Assembly: GCA_945901725.1 (NCBI GenBank)
Contig: CAMDLK010000015.1
Location: forward strand, 1-33,288
DNA length: 33,288 nucleotides
Direction of reading: 5' to 3'
DNA from: Bifidobacterium breve
Lineage (GTDB): Bacteria; Actinomycetota; Acidimicrobiia; Acidimicrobiales; Ilumatobacteraceae
Shown: positions 1 through 8,479 of the stretch, one piece after another
Position numbering within the stretch: position 1 is the stretch's first letter
Layout of the letters: every line of letters starts with the position of its first letter
Program-made: the position numbers and the translations under genes
The notes under the pieces: model-generated
Seen by the model: the letters and a program-made list of their open reading frames with translations, nothing else
Told to the model about the DNA's origin: nothing
Databases searched by the model: none

Positions 1-1145
1 GTGTTTATCTCGCCACTTGCTTCATAACGCTCGAAAGGTTGACGCAACTGCGACAATGGCATTTTTGCGCGCGACAACTCTTGCAACATAAACATCGTGG
101 CGATAATGCCAGAGTCTGCTCGATAGTTATCGAGGAAGTAATAGTGAGCTGAGTGCTCTCCACCAAACACGGCGCCAGTTTCTGCCATCACCTGTTTGAT
201 GTTGCTATGACCCACCTGGGTGCGCACCGAGACTCCACCGCTTTCGCGTATCACTTCAGGAACAGAGCGTGAGCAAATGAGATTGTGCAACACAGTTGCA
301 CCTGGGTTATTGCGTAAAACTGCAGCAGCGAGAATTGCGGTGGTGGTTGAACCCGATAGCCCTCTGCCCTTTTCGTCAACTACGAACACCCTGTCTGCGT
401 CACCATCGAATGCAAGACCGATATCAAAGCCGCCACTGGTTACGCGAGCTTGAAGGTCTCTCTGGTTTGCTGGCTGAATGGGATCAGCTGGATGATTCGG
501 GAAACTGCCATCAAGTTCCGGATACATCACTTCAAGTTGCATCATTGGAAGGCGCTCAAAGACCACAGGGACAATGAGCCCACCCATGCCATTGGCAGTG
601 TCAGCAACAACTTTCATTGGCACAAGCGCATTGACATCAATGAATGACACCACATGATCTGCAAATTCATCCAGCATGTTGCGAGCCGACATTGATCCAC
701 GAACTGCTGCTGCGCCAGGGCCAGAACCAACAAGAACAGATTTTGCGACATCACGAATAATTGCAAGGCCGGTATCAATACCAACAGGGCGGGCACCTGA
801 CAAACAGAACTTGATTCCGTTGTATTCAGCCGGATTATGAGAAGCAGTAAACATTGCTCCGGGTGCATCAAGTTTGCCAGCCGCAAAATACACAAGGTCT
901 GTGCTGGCTAATCCGAGATCAAGCACATTGATGCCACGTGAAGTGACCCCGCTAGCAAATGAAGCCGCAAGAGACTCCCCCGTCACCCGCATGTCGCGAG
1001 CAACAATGACCATCGGCGCTTTAACGAAGTCCGCAAATGCAACTCCGAGCGCAAACGCCACTTCGTCGTTCATTTCATTCGGCGTAGTACCGCGAATGTC
1101 GTACGCCTTGACGATGCGGTCAAGAACTGAGGGGTCTGTTTTCAT
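1..1145 (-). CDS. manB: Phosphomannomutase/phosphoglucomutase, C-terminus cut by window edge
   Basis: This enzyme of the alpha-D-phosphohexomutase family interconverts hexose 6- and 1-phosphates in the cytoplasm. Here it would supply mannose-1-phosphate for GDP-mannose, or glucose-1-phosphate. Reading in from the ATG at 1145 gives 381 codons open to the left edge, against roughly 450 residues for full family members. The catalytic phosphoserine loop TASHNP lies at residues 100-105 with Ser102. The metal-binding DGDADR loop is near residue 246 and the sugar-binding loop GGEHSAHYYF near 325. The start overlaps the stop of the upstream membrane protein by one base (TAATG), so translation is probably coupled. 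In Mycobacterium a phosphomannomutase also sits next to DUF3499 and close to the F420 genes, which supports the assignment. Mannose versus glucose preference cannot be read from the sequence. Confidence 0.93.
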   Translation of the reverse strand, partial: MKTDPSVLDRIVKAYDIRGTTPNEMNDEVAFALGVAFADFVKAPMVIVARDMRVTGESLAASFASGVTSRGINVLDLGLASTDLVYFAAGKLDAPGAMFTASHNPAEYNGIKFCLSGARPVGIDTGLAIIRDVAKSVLVGSGPGAAAVRGSMSARNMLDEFADHVVSFIDVNALVPMKVVADTANGMGGLIVPVVFERLPMMQLEVMYPELDGSFPNHPADPIQPANQRDLQARVTSGGFDIGLAFDGDADRVFVVDEKGRGLSGSTTTAILAAAVLRNNPGATVLHNLICSRSVPEVIRESGGVSVRTQVGHSNIKQVMAETGAVFGGEHSAHYYFLDNYRADSGIIATMFMLQELSRAKMPLSQLRQPFERYEASGEIN

Positions 1146-3616
1146 TAATCAGTGAGACTATCGGCGGTTGGTTCCGCGTTGGATTCAGGCTCAATTCCGC
1201 TGTCGGTACGGGCCGGCATCGCTACGCCGTAACGAAACCGTCTGCGGAAGAGGAACACAGCCATAACAATTCCAAACAATGTGACGGCATATGAGGAACG
1301 GTCTAGTTGAGACGGTTCGTATGACAGTGTCACATTCTTCTCTGTTGGGACCACGACCATCATGTTCGGTGCTGCGCGATACACACTTGATGCACCTTTT
1401 ACTTCCCAGTTAGGAAAGTAACTGACCTTTACAAGAACTGGAACACCAACACGATCGACTGTGAAAGACACCGATTCTTGTTCGACTTTCACATCTGAAA
1501 CTACAACTGGGTCAAGAGAAACTGTTTTGATTTCGGAACCTTCCACGGCTTTAACGATGTCGACTTCGCGACCAGGCTCACCTTCCACCCCAACACTTCG
1601 TGTTTCATCTGCAGCAACATCAATACGTTGCCATTCGTCAGGTCCGTGATCGACAGGCAATGCGGCCCATTCATTCATGTGCTGGAAATACGACGTACCA
1701 ATTTCCAGCCAGCGCTCGCGCTTGTCCCCCGGACGCTCATTAACAACTACGGGTTGTACCGACAACGGTTCAACGATTGTTGTATCTGCAATCTCGTACA
1801 GATGCCACGGCCCCGACGTTCCGACTTTAGTTAAGTCTGGTTGCTCATCGGCCTTAGCAATAGCTTCGGGTGTGTACCCCATGTAATAACGAATACCCAT
1901 CATGCGCATGTAGGCAACGCCTTTGACAGCGTCGTTGTTGTCATATCGCAATTCACGAACTGGGTTACTGCTCTGTTTTGACAAAGCCGCTGCTGAGATG
2001 AAGTGATACGGAGTTGAACCAGCTGCTTCAAAGAACAGTCCTTCCGTGGAGCCAATGCATCCATCAGTCCAATATGGCAACAACATCAATGCCATAGTGG
2101 TTCCGTACTTGTTGAGATCGCCGCTGTTTTCCCACAGCGCGTGACCACACCCGTGAGCCGGGTCTTCGCCTAGTTTCTTCATTGCTTGTACAACGCCGTT
2201 GTATTCACTGAAGGTTGTCTTGCCTTCATAACCTTCGAAATTCCAACGAGACCAGCCATCTGAGAAGGCACGCTGAGCAGGGAACGACACGGGACCCCAA
2301 CCATATGAAGTTCCCGTTGCATTCGATTGCAATGTCGCAAACGGCAAACTTTGATAACGCACGCCGAGCACCATGAGGCAAAAGACAGCCACAAGCCACA
2401 ACAACGAAGTTGACGTGTTTGTCGTTGGTGCTGACGGCATCTGCAGAGGATTTCGTTGAACTGCGATCGTGCGACGAATAAAGAGACCGGCTTCATACGC
2501 ACCAATTGCAGCCAACATGTAGCGCAGTAAATACATGAACGGCAAAATACGTGGGTTCCACAGGAGACCAATCACAGGCAACCCGCCTTGTGCAACTTTC
2601 ACACCAATCATCAACACGACGATGTAGACGCCCATCCAAATTCCAAGGAACCGTCGGCGATACACAGAACCGATAAAGCCAACTATGGCAAGCGTCATCA
2701 ACATGATGTCTAGATTCGTTGCTAAAGGAAAATACATGTCCCACATGGTCTTGAAAGATCCGCCGCCCGGCTCGGATCCGTACTTCATGTCGGTCATAAA
2801 TGCATGACCACCAAGAAATGGAATAACCCAGAATGCTGAGAGGAAGACAGCACAACTCAACGTCGTGATGCCGAATTTCAGGCGTTGCCTATCAAGTCGC
2901 ATGAGCATCATCAACACTGCTCCACCAAACACGAATAGCAATACGATGCCGTGACTGAGTGCCGACAACGCAATGAACAATGCAGCCCATCCGCGGTGTT
3001 TGCCATCGTCAAGTCCGCGTGCGAAAAAACCCAAGCCAAGGATGGCGAAAGCTAATGCGATTGAGTGCGAGAACTCGCCTGCCATTGTTGAAGCGATGTT
3101 GCCGCCATAAATGGTGAAACTCTCATCAAAGAGAAACATGGTTGCACCAATAACCATCAATTCAGGCAATGGATACAGCAGTTTGCTGACTCGCCCCATG
3201 ATGTACACGCATGCAGGAAAAGCAACAAGGCCGGAGGCAACGATGATCTTGAAGGCAATTCCATACGGCAAGACAACGTCTAACGCCACGATGGCCAGTG
3301 CGGGCACCACCATGTAAAAGCGATACACAGGCAACCCTGCATACCAGTCCATGCTCCAACCAGTTAGTCGCCAATGAGGCAACAGCACATCACGCAAGTA
3401 CGCAGGGCCCCACACGTGTGCACCCATGTCACCACCTGTCGGCGTGTTGTTCCGCAGAATCAAATCCGGATGAAGAACTGACAACACCATCAACGTTGCA
3501 CCAAGCAAAACTGCAGTCGTACTCATTGACTTAAGCGTGGCGGTCCATTCCTGACGACGAACGGAAGGCCCGGCTGATTCTTGTTGGATGTCGGAGGTAT
3601 TGAGATCGGTATTCAT
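1145..3616 (-). CDS. Large multi-pass membrane protein, GT-C / PTPS-related type
   Basis: This 823-residue integral membrane protein has many hydrophobic segments between about residues 30 and 420. A long, mostly soluble C-terminal half follows, then one last hydrophobic segment near residue 780. The first extracytoplasmic loop holds TPTGGDMGAHVWG at about residues 58-70. An acidic residue in that loop is typical of GT-C fold glycosyltransferases and of the related actinobacterial family annotated as 6-pyruvoyl-tetrahydropterin synthase-related membrane protein. That family name is historical and does not imply pterin chemistry. The gene follows the CPBP protease by 6 bases and shares one base with manB, so the three look co-transcribed. 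A role in moving sugars from a polyprenyl-phosphate donor to a surface glycan is an inference from fold and context. Confidence 0.8.
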   Translation of the reverse strand: MNTDLNTSDIQQESAGPSVRRQEWTATLKSMSTTAVLLGATLMVLSVLHPDLILRNNTPTGGDMGAHVWGPAYLRDVLLPHWRLTGWSMDWYAGLPVYRFYMVVPALAIVALDVVLPYGIAFKIIVASGLVAFPACVYIMGRVSKLLYPLPELMVIGATMFLFDESFTIYGGNIASTMAGEFSHSIALAFAILGLGFFARGLDDGKHRGWAALFIALSALSHGIVLLFVFGGAVLMMLMRLDRQRLKFGITTLSCAVFLSAFWVIPFLGGHAFMTDMKYGSEPGGGSFKTMWDMYFPLATNLDIMLMTLAIVGFIGSVYRRRFLGIWMGVYIVVLMIGVKVAQGGLPVIGLLWNPRILPFMYLLRYMLAAIGAYEAGLFIRRTIAVQRNPLQMPSAPTTNTSTSLLWLVAVFCLMVLGVRYQSLPFATLQSNATGTSYGWGPVSFPAQRAFSDGWSRWNFEGYEGKTTFSEYNGVVQAMKKLGEDPAHGCGHALWENSGDLNKYGTTMALMLLPYWTDGCIGSTEGLFFEAAGSTPYHFISAAALSKQSSNPVRELRYDNNDAVKGVAYMRMMGIRYYMGYTPEAIAKADEQPDLTKVGTSGPWHLYEIADTTIVEPLSVQPVVVNERPGDKRERWLEIGTSYFQHMNEWAALPVDHGPDEWQRIDVAADETRSVGVEGEPGREVDIVKAVEGSEIKTVSLDPVVVSDVKVEQESVSFTVDRVGVPVLVKVSYFPNWEVKGASSVYRAAPNMMVVVPTEKNVTLSYEPSQLDRSSYAVTLFGIVMAVFLFRRRFRYGVAMPARTDSGIEPESNAEPTADSLTD

Positions 3617-3622
3617 AATTCT

Positions 3623-4333
3623 TTACAGAAGCACTACGAGCGCAAGCCCAGTTGCGTTGAAGGCCATATGGGTGACAATGGACGTACCTATTGTGCCAGT
3701 TGAGTGACTAGCCCACCCCAGCACCAATGCGAAAGCAAATAGCCCTGGGAACTCGACTGGCTGCATATGAATTGCTGCGAACAAGGCCGCTGTAACCAAG
3801 ATTCCCGCCGAACGACCCCACGACGAAACCAAACCAGGCTGAACCACGCCGCGATACACGATTTCTTCCACGATGGGAGCTCCGACGATTACGACAAGCG
3901 CAAGCAGGAAAATCCACCCACCGTTCGCATCATCGACCAAATCAGTTGCTCGCTTTGACACCTCATCAAATGAAAAAGCGTCTGGAAACAATCGAGCCAG
4001 AGGCAAGTTCACTGCGTTCACCAATACAAGTTGACACGCGATTCCTAATGGAATTCCAACCACCACATCACGTCGCACGAGAGTTGCACCAATGGTTGAC
4101 CGCAAGTTTCTCCAAGTGACTTTCAAGAATTGTGTTGTAGCAAAGAGGTACACAATCCACATTGCGGTTGCGCTAAGAGCCACCACAAGTGTGGACATGC
4201 CACTTGTCGAAGAGTCGCCATTCCCGGTGATTACCAAGACCAAAAGTGATGCAAAATTTGCTACAACAAACGCGACAAGCCAGAACAGCAATACCTGGCT
4301 TGCTCGTGATTGACGCGGTGCCGTCTGGTCCAA
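3623..4333 (-). CDS. CPBP family intramembrane metalloprotease (CAAX/Abi type)
   Basis: This is a membrane-embedded glutamic/metalloprotease of the CPBP (Abi, Rce1-like) family. About seven hydrophobic segments are visible. The family motifs are present: EExxxR as EEIVYRG (Glu156, Glu157, Arg161), a second motif with His189 in AAIHMQP, and a third with His222 in THMAFN, numbering from the start used here. Substrates are unknown; bacterial members are tied to bacteriocin immunity, protein maturation or surface-protein processing. The start is uncertain. The frame is open to an ATG at 4441, but that would overlap DUF3499 by 103 bases and add a basic stretch unlike the family. I chose the TTG at 4333, five bases after the DUF3499 stop and about 12 residues before the first membrane segment. 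No clear ribosome-binding site decides it. Confidence 0.85.
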   Translation of the reverse strand: MDQTAPRQSRASQVLLFWLVAFVVANFASLLVLVITGNGDSSTSGMSTLVVALSATAMWIVYLFATTQFLKVTWRNLRSTIGATLVRRDVVVGIPLGIACQLVLVNAVNLPLARLFPDAFSFDEVSKRATDLVDDANGGWIFLLALVVIVGAPIVEEIVYRGVVQPGLVSSWGRSAGILVTAALFAAIHMQPVEFPGLFAFALVLGWASHSTGTIGTSIVTHMAFNATGLALVVLL

Positions 4334-4338
4334 GATGA

Positions 4339-4569
4339 TTACCCGGCGAGGCGGCCAGGGCTGTACACATGAACGCGTTGACGGCGATCTTCTAAGTGCC
4401 ATCCGGAGGGAGCTGTGAGACGATTCGCGTGCTGGTCGCATAAGTCATACGAATGCGGGTCACGCTCTGGGCTGAGGTCGTCAAGCCAGACCGAGGATCG
4501 CGCATACTGATACGTCAGCGTGACTGTGGCGGAATGCACACAGCCTTGTCGGGTGCATTGCCTAGCCAT
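4339..4569 (-). CDS. DUF3499 family protein
   Basis: This 76-residue protein belongs to DUF3499, a small actinobacterial family of unknown function. Family hallmarks are the opening ARQCTRQGC, then ATVTLTYQYA, the HSYDLCDQHANRLTAPSGW segment (residues 39-57) and a variable tail. Cys5, Cys10, Cys44 and His47 could form a small metal site, though none has been shown here. Family members usually begin with M-R-x-C, which favours the ATG at 4569 over the GTG at 4587. A TACCGT hexamer ending 7 bases before the ATG fits a leaderless start there. It is probably the first gene of the unit running through the CPBP protease and GT-C protein to manB. In mycobacteria the homologue also sits beside phosphomannomutase. 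Confidence 0.9.
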   Translation of the reverse strand: MARQCTRQGCVHSATVTLTYQYARSSVWLDDLSPERDPHSYDLCDQHANRLTAPSGWHLEDRRQRVHVYSPGRLAG

Positions 4570-4650
4570 GACAGAAACGGTAGTCACCGCAGGCCACGAA
4601 ATAGGCGATGCCGCTAGTACGGGGGCTCACGGCACCCGTAGCATGAACAG
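4570..4650. promoter_or_regulatory. Divergent promoter region, DUF3499 unit and ftsH
   Basis: This 81-base region separates two divergent genes. On the plus strand TAGCAT (4639-4644) ends 6 bases before the ftsH ATG. On the minus strand TACCGT (plus-strand bases 4577-4582) ends 7 bases before the DUF3499 ATG. Both fit an actinobacterial -10 (TANNNT) placed for a leaderless transcript. Neither has a convincing -35, and neither gene has a Shine-Dalgarno sequence. Confidence 0.5.
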
Positions 4651-6570
4651 ATGAGCGATATCCCACCGCCCCCTCCACCATCACGCAACCCACAAGGTCG
4701 CAACCCCATGAAGGGCCTGCGCAATGTCAAGCCAGGTGCAGACGGCAAGCCGCCAATGCCCAAGTGGGCTATCTGGGCCATTGTGGCAGCTGTCGTGGTT
4801 CTCGCATTCGGTAGCCAATTGTTCGCAACTCCTACTGGCGACAAACTCACGTACACAGAGTTCCTCGTACAGGTGAAAAATGGCGACGTCAAACAGGTCG
4901 TTATCAACAACTCCTCGAACATAATTTCAGGCACCCTTCAATCGGGCACCAAATTCACCACAACCGGATCCGTGAACCTCAGTGATGCTGACGAACAACT
5001 CTTGAAGCAGATGGGGGTCGACTACTCATTTAAGACACCTCAAGCCAACTTCTTCACCAGTTTGTTGCCCATCATTCTTCCGTTCGCTTTTGTCATCGCA
5101 TTTTTCGTATGGATGCAACGTCGTGCCATGGGACAAGCTGGCAGCATCATGTCCGTGGGCAAGAGCAAGGCCAAGGCCTACCAAGCCGACAAGCCATCAA
5201 CCACTTTTTCTGACATCGCTGGATACGACGGCGTGAAGCTGGAAATCAAAGAAGTTGTTGACTTCTTAAAGAAGCCAGAACGGTTCAAGGAAATCGGAGC
5301 ACGTGTTCCGAAAGGCATCTTGCTAGTTGGCCCTCCAGGAACAGGTAAGACCCTCTTTGCTCGCGCCGTTGCCGGTGAAGCCGGTGTCGGATTCCTTTCC
5401 GTTACAGGTTCAGACTTTATGGAGATGTTCGTGGGCGTTGGCGCAAGCCGCGTGCGTGACCTCTTTGCGCAAGCAAAGAAACTCGGTAAAGCAATTATCT
5501 TCATCGACGAAATTGATTCCATCGGACGCAAACGTGGTGCAGGTCTTGGTGGCGGTCATGATGAACGCGAACAAACTCTGAACCAGTTGCTGTCTGAGAT
5601 GGACGGCTTTGAAGCCACTGAAGGCATAGTGATTCTTGCGGCAACAAACCGCCCCGATGTTCTTGATACCGCATTGCTTCGTCCAGGACGTTTCGACCGA
5701 CAGATCATTGTCCCGCTTCCTGAATTTGAAGAGCGCCTTGCAATCTTGAAAGTGCACTCTCGCGATAAGCGCATGGGAACAGACGTCGACCTCGAGACAA
5801 TGGCTCGTGCTACACCCGGAATGAGCGGTGCTGATCTTGCAAACCTCGTGAACGAAGCAGCCCTGTTTGCTGTTCGTCGTGAGTCACTTGCAATTGAGCG
5901 CCTTGACTTTGAAAATGCACGTGACCGAGTTGTCATGGGTGCACGCCGCGAATCTTTGGTGTTAAACCCTGAAGAAAAGCGCGCCACTGCGTACCACGAA
6001 GGCGGCCATGCAGTGTTGGCAGTAGTGCTTCCACACTCTGATCCATTGCATAAAGTCACCATCCTTCCTCGCGGAATGGCACTCGGTGTCACATGGACTT
6101 TGCCAGAAGAACGTCATACGTACTCCCGAGAATTCTTTGAAGATCTGATCTGTAAAGCAATGGGTGGGCGTGTCGCCGAGAAGATCATCTTTGGTCATCT
6201 CAACAGTGGCGCCGCAAACGACCTCGAGCAAGCAACAGGTATCGCGCGTCGTATGGTGCGCGAATGGGGCATGTCAGACAAGATCGGCCCAATGGCCTGG
6301 ACTGGAAATCAACAAGTGTTCTTGGGTGAAGATCTCATGACTAGCGGTCGCGAGTACAGCGATTCAACGGCACAACTTGTCGACGATGAAATTTCTCGCA
6401 TCTTGCTTGAGCAAGAAACTCGCGCGCATGAGGTGTTAACACGTCATCGCCGTGGACTTGAACTTGTTGCTGAGGCTCTTCTTGTAGAAGAAACTATTGA
6501 CGGCCCAACCGTTGGTCGCTTGGTGCAACAAGGACTTGATGCACCATCAACAAGCGAAGTACAGGCTTAG
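4651..6570 (+). CDS. ftsH: ATP-dependent zinc metalloprotease FtsH
   Basis: FtsH is a membrane-anchored hexameric AAA+ protease that degrades misfolded membrane and short-lived regulatory proteins. At 639 residues it has the usual length. A proline-rich cytoplasmic N-terminus (about 1-45) leads to a membrane segment at about 46-65, an extracytoplasmic domain, and a second membrane segment near 140-157. The AAA module follows, with Walker A GPPGTGKT at 227-234, Walker B FIDEIDS near 285, and the arginine-bearing second region of homology ending in LRPGRFDR. The zinc site is HEGGH at 449-453, a Gly variant of the common HEAGH with the HExxH ligands intact. The third ligand is an Asp in AANDLEQAT near 524. 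The start at 4651 is supported by a leaderless-type promoter. The gene ends in a 4-base stop overlap with the convergent thioredoxin-like gene. Confidence 0.97.
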   Translation: MSDIPPPPPPSRNPQGRNPMKGLRNVKPGADGKPPMPKWAIWAIVAAVVVLAFGSQLFATPTGDKLTYTEFLVQVKNGDVKQVVINNSSNIISGTLQSGTKFTTTGSVNLSDADEQLLKQMGVDYSFKTPQANFFTSLLPIILPFAFVIAFFVWMQRRAMGQAGSIMSVGKSKAKAYQADKPSTTFSDIAGYDGVKLEIKEVVDFLKKPERFKEIGARVPKGILLVGPPGTGKTLFARAVAGEAGVGFLSVTGSDFMEMFVGVGASRVRDLFAQAKKLGKAIIFIDEIDSIGRKRGAGLGGGHDEREQTLNQLLSEMDGFEATEGIVILAATNRPDVLDTALLRPGRFDRQIIVPLPEFEERLAILKVHSRDKRMGTDVDLETMARATPGMSGADLANLVNEAALFAVRRESLAIERLDFENARDRVVMGARRESLVLNPEEKRATAYHEGGHAVLAVVLPHSDPLHKVTILPRGMALGVTWTLPEERHTYSREFFEDLICKAMGGRVAEKIIFGHLNSGAANDLEQATGIARRMVREWGMSDKIGPMAWTGNQQVFLGEDLMTSGREYSDSTAQLVDDEISRILLEQETRAHEVLTRHRRGLELVAEALLVEETIDGPTVGRLVQQGLDAPSTSEVQA

Positions 6571-7016
6571 TTGCTGTGATTCTCACATGAGCCGGGCGAA
6601 CTGCCTGGTTCACGGCATTCAGCTACGGCTGCCCACAAATCTTGTGCCTTAACCGGGCCTAAAAATCCGGCCTTCACAACCCCGTCAGCGTCTGCAACGA
6701 CCAGTGCTGGAACAGCTTCGATTTTGTATCGAGCATGCATCTCAGGATCAGTTGTGTAGTCCACTCTCACCACTGCGACATCGTGGGAAGACAGAACTTC
6801 TGCTTTGGTAGCGACGTCATTGCACGCGTTGCACGTGGCAGAAGTGAATACCACAACCAACCACGGTGCCTCTGGCGATACAAAATCGTTGCGATCAAGC
6901 TGCACTGGCAATTCGAAACCGCCTTGTGTTGGTGCATCGTTCCGGCGACGACGGAGAAACCATGACACCACAAGAGCAATAATCATTGCCCCTGCGACAG
7001 TAAGTATTCGAACCAT
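6567..7016 (-). CDS. Membrane-anchored thioredoxin-like protein
   Basis: This 149-residue protein has one N-terminal hydrophobic segment (residues 4-20) followed by RRRR, which predicts an inside-anchored topology by the positive-inside rule. A thioredoxin fold follows. The redox motif is CNAC at residues 62-65 and the cis-proline is in AVPAL (Pro103). It could act as a thiol reductant or in disulfide handling, but the partner is unknown. The ATG shares one base with the stop of the DUF5719 gene (TAATG), making it the last gene of the GT2-DUF5719-thioredoxin unit. The unusual CNAC centre sets it apart from classical CGPC thioredoxin. It also differs from cytochrome-biogenesis ResA/CcmG proteins, which usually carry CxPC. 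Confidence 0.82.
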   Translation of the reverse strand: MVRILTVAGAMIIALVVSWFLRRRRNDAPTQGGFELPVQLDRNDFVSPEAPWLVVVFTSATCNACNDVATKAEVLSSHDVAVVRVDYTTDPEMHARYKIEAVPALVVADADGVVKAGFLGPVKAQDLWAAVAECREPGSSPGSCENHSN

Positions 7017-8479
7017 TACCGAGACCTTATGGGAAGTGCTCCCACTATTCCGAAACCGACTAGTCCATGACCCCGAGTAGTGCGCCGCTGCACAGCTACA
7101 GGGACTGTCGCAGTAATTGTTACTTCCCCATCCTTTACATCTGCTGGTACGTCAATGCTGATCACTGATGCCGCACCGAGAACTACATCAACGAGCAGTG
7201 GTAGTTCCACGTCGCCACCAGGGCCGCTTGCAGAAACCGTAAACGTTCCATCCACGCCAGTCGTATTCACTACTGACAATGCGTTTCGTGCACCGTTCAA
7301 CAATCCACTCGGAACTCGCCATTTCTGCGACACCAAGCCACCAGGAATTCCATTTGTGATGGCCGTAAACGAACTTCCACCGACTCTTTGACTCAGCACG
7401 TGCTCTACCACTACTGGAACATTGTTCACCGTAGAGACGACCATCGCATGATCTCCCTTTGGTAAATCCGCAAGTGAATCCGTATTGATGGCAACTAATC
7501 CGCCAGCCGGAATATCGATTGCAGTAGATGGCGCAGCAGCTTTAGAAGTCTGGTCAACCCCAAGTCCGTTGGTGATTCCTTCCCCGAAGAAAGAAACATT
7601 TACCTGCGCCGGAGAACCCGATGGGTTAAACACCATCAATAGTTCAGACACCAGCGCACCCGTGCGGCCAGATGTAAACCACCAGTCGCGCAACGCCATC
7701 GGCGTACCCACTGTGGTGGAATATCCGAGTCGTCCTGCACCTAAGTAATGCTGAATACGCGACGCAATTATTTGGCCCGTAGAGGCCACAACTTCAACTG
7801 CCAACCGCGCTTCGTTTTGCGCACCTGCATCGGCCAACGAAATACTTCGAGATGAACGTGGATTCAGAATGATTCCCTGCAACGACGCAGGAGTTCTACG
7901 ACCATTTGTCGTCGTGTAGGAGACGTTTACTACAGCGGTTTCAGGAAAAGGATTTGTCAGCACTAGACGCTGTGTTGAACCTTCTGCCGTAAACCCATCA
8001 GCAAAATACCAAGTGCTAGAGGTTTGCGAAACACATTGAGACGTCACGTCCCCGGCTGCATAAATGAGTTCTTGCTCCACCGAACCAATCGATCCGATTA
8101 TCTCAACGACCGGAACAACAACTCCGACTGTTCTCCCGCGCAGTACATCGACTTCTTTACGAGAACGTGCGAGCACAGTGATTGTTTCCGCATCAGATGG
8201 CGAATCACTGAAGAAATTCAGTGTGGCCGTTAGGTCCGCGTCGCCCGGGTTAACAACAACAATGGAAGCACTGCTGATTCCGTCACCCGCCGCTGCGCCA
8301 GGGCAAAACCACGATGTGCTTATTCGAGTTCCGTCAGATGCTTGCGGGAAACCAGCAAATTCAACGATCGCAGAAGATGCGCCCACAGATTCTTTTCCTG
8401 AATGACGGTCCACAAGGACAACAACTGCGCTAACGGCGGCAAGAAGAACAAAGGCAACGGCCCGGCGTAACAACTTCAC
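7016..8479 (-). CDS. DUF5719 family secreted or anchored protein
   Basis: This 487-residue protein begins with a basic start and a hydrophobic segment (about residues 5-23), consistent with a signal anchor or uncleaved signal. The rest is extracytoplasmic and beta-rich, with repeated segments of the type WYFADGF, WWFTSGR and VVNTTG that suggest tandem immunoglobulin-like or jelly-roll units. This matches actinobacterial DUF5719, whose function is unknown. In other actinobacteria the family lies directly downstream of a very large GT2 glycosyltransferase, as here. The GTG start overlaps the TGA of that gene by 4 bases (GTGA). A role alongside the glycosyltransferase in cell-envelope assembly is an inference from this conserved pairing only. 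Confidence 0.8.
   Translation of the reverse strand: MKLLRRAVAFVLLAAVSAVVVLVDRHSGKESVGASSAIVEFAGFPQASDGTRISTSWFCPGAAAGDGISSASIVVVNPGDADLTATLNFFSDSPSDAETITVLARSRKEVDVLRGRTVGVVVPVVEIIGSIGSVEQELIYAAGDVTSQCVSQTSSTWYFADGFTAEGSTQRLVLTNPFPETAVVNVSYTTTNGRRTPASLQGIILNPRSSRSISLADAGAQNEARLAVEVVASTGQIIASRIQHYLGAGRLGYSTTVGTPMALRDWWFTSGRTGALVSELLMVFNPSGSPAQVNVSFFGEGITNGLGVDQTSKAAAPSTAIDIPAGGLVAINTDSLADLPKGDHAMVVSTVNNVPVVVEHVLSQRVGGSSFTAITNGIPGGLVSQKWRVPSGLLNGARNALSVVNTTGVDGTFTVSASGPGGDVELPLLVDVVLGAASVISIDVPADVKDGEVTITATVPVAVQRRTTRGHGLVGFGIVGALPIRSR

Noticed and set aside
4334-4441. Longer N-terminus of the CPBP protease from ATG at 4441
   Set aside because: It would overlap nearly half of the DUF3499 gene, has no ribosome-binding site, and adds a stretch unlike the family.
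5556-6092. Minus-strand open frame within ftsH (178 codons)
   Set aside because: It is antisense to the conserved AAA/protease part of FtsH, is Ser/Arg rich and has no recognisable motif.
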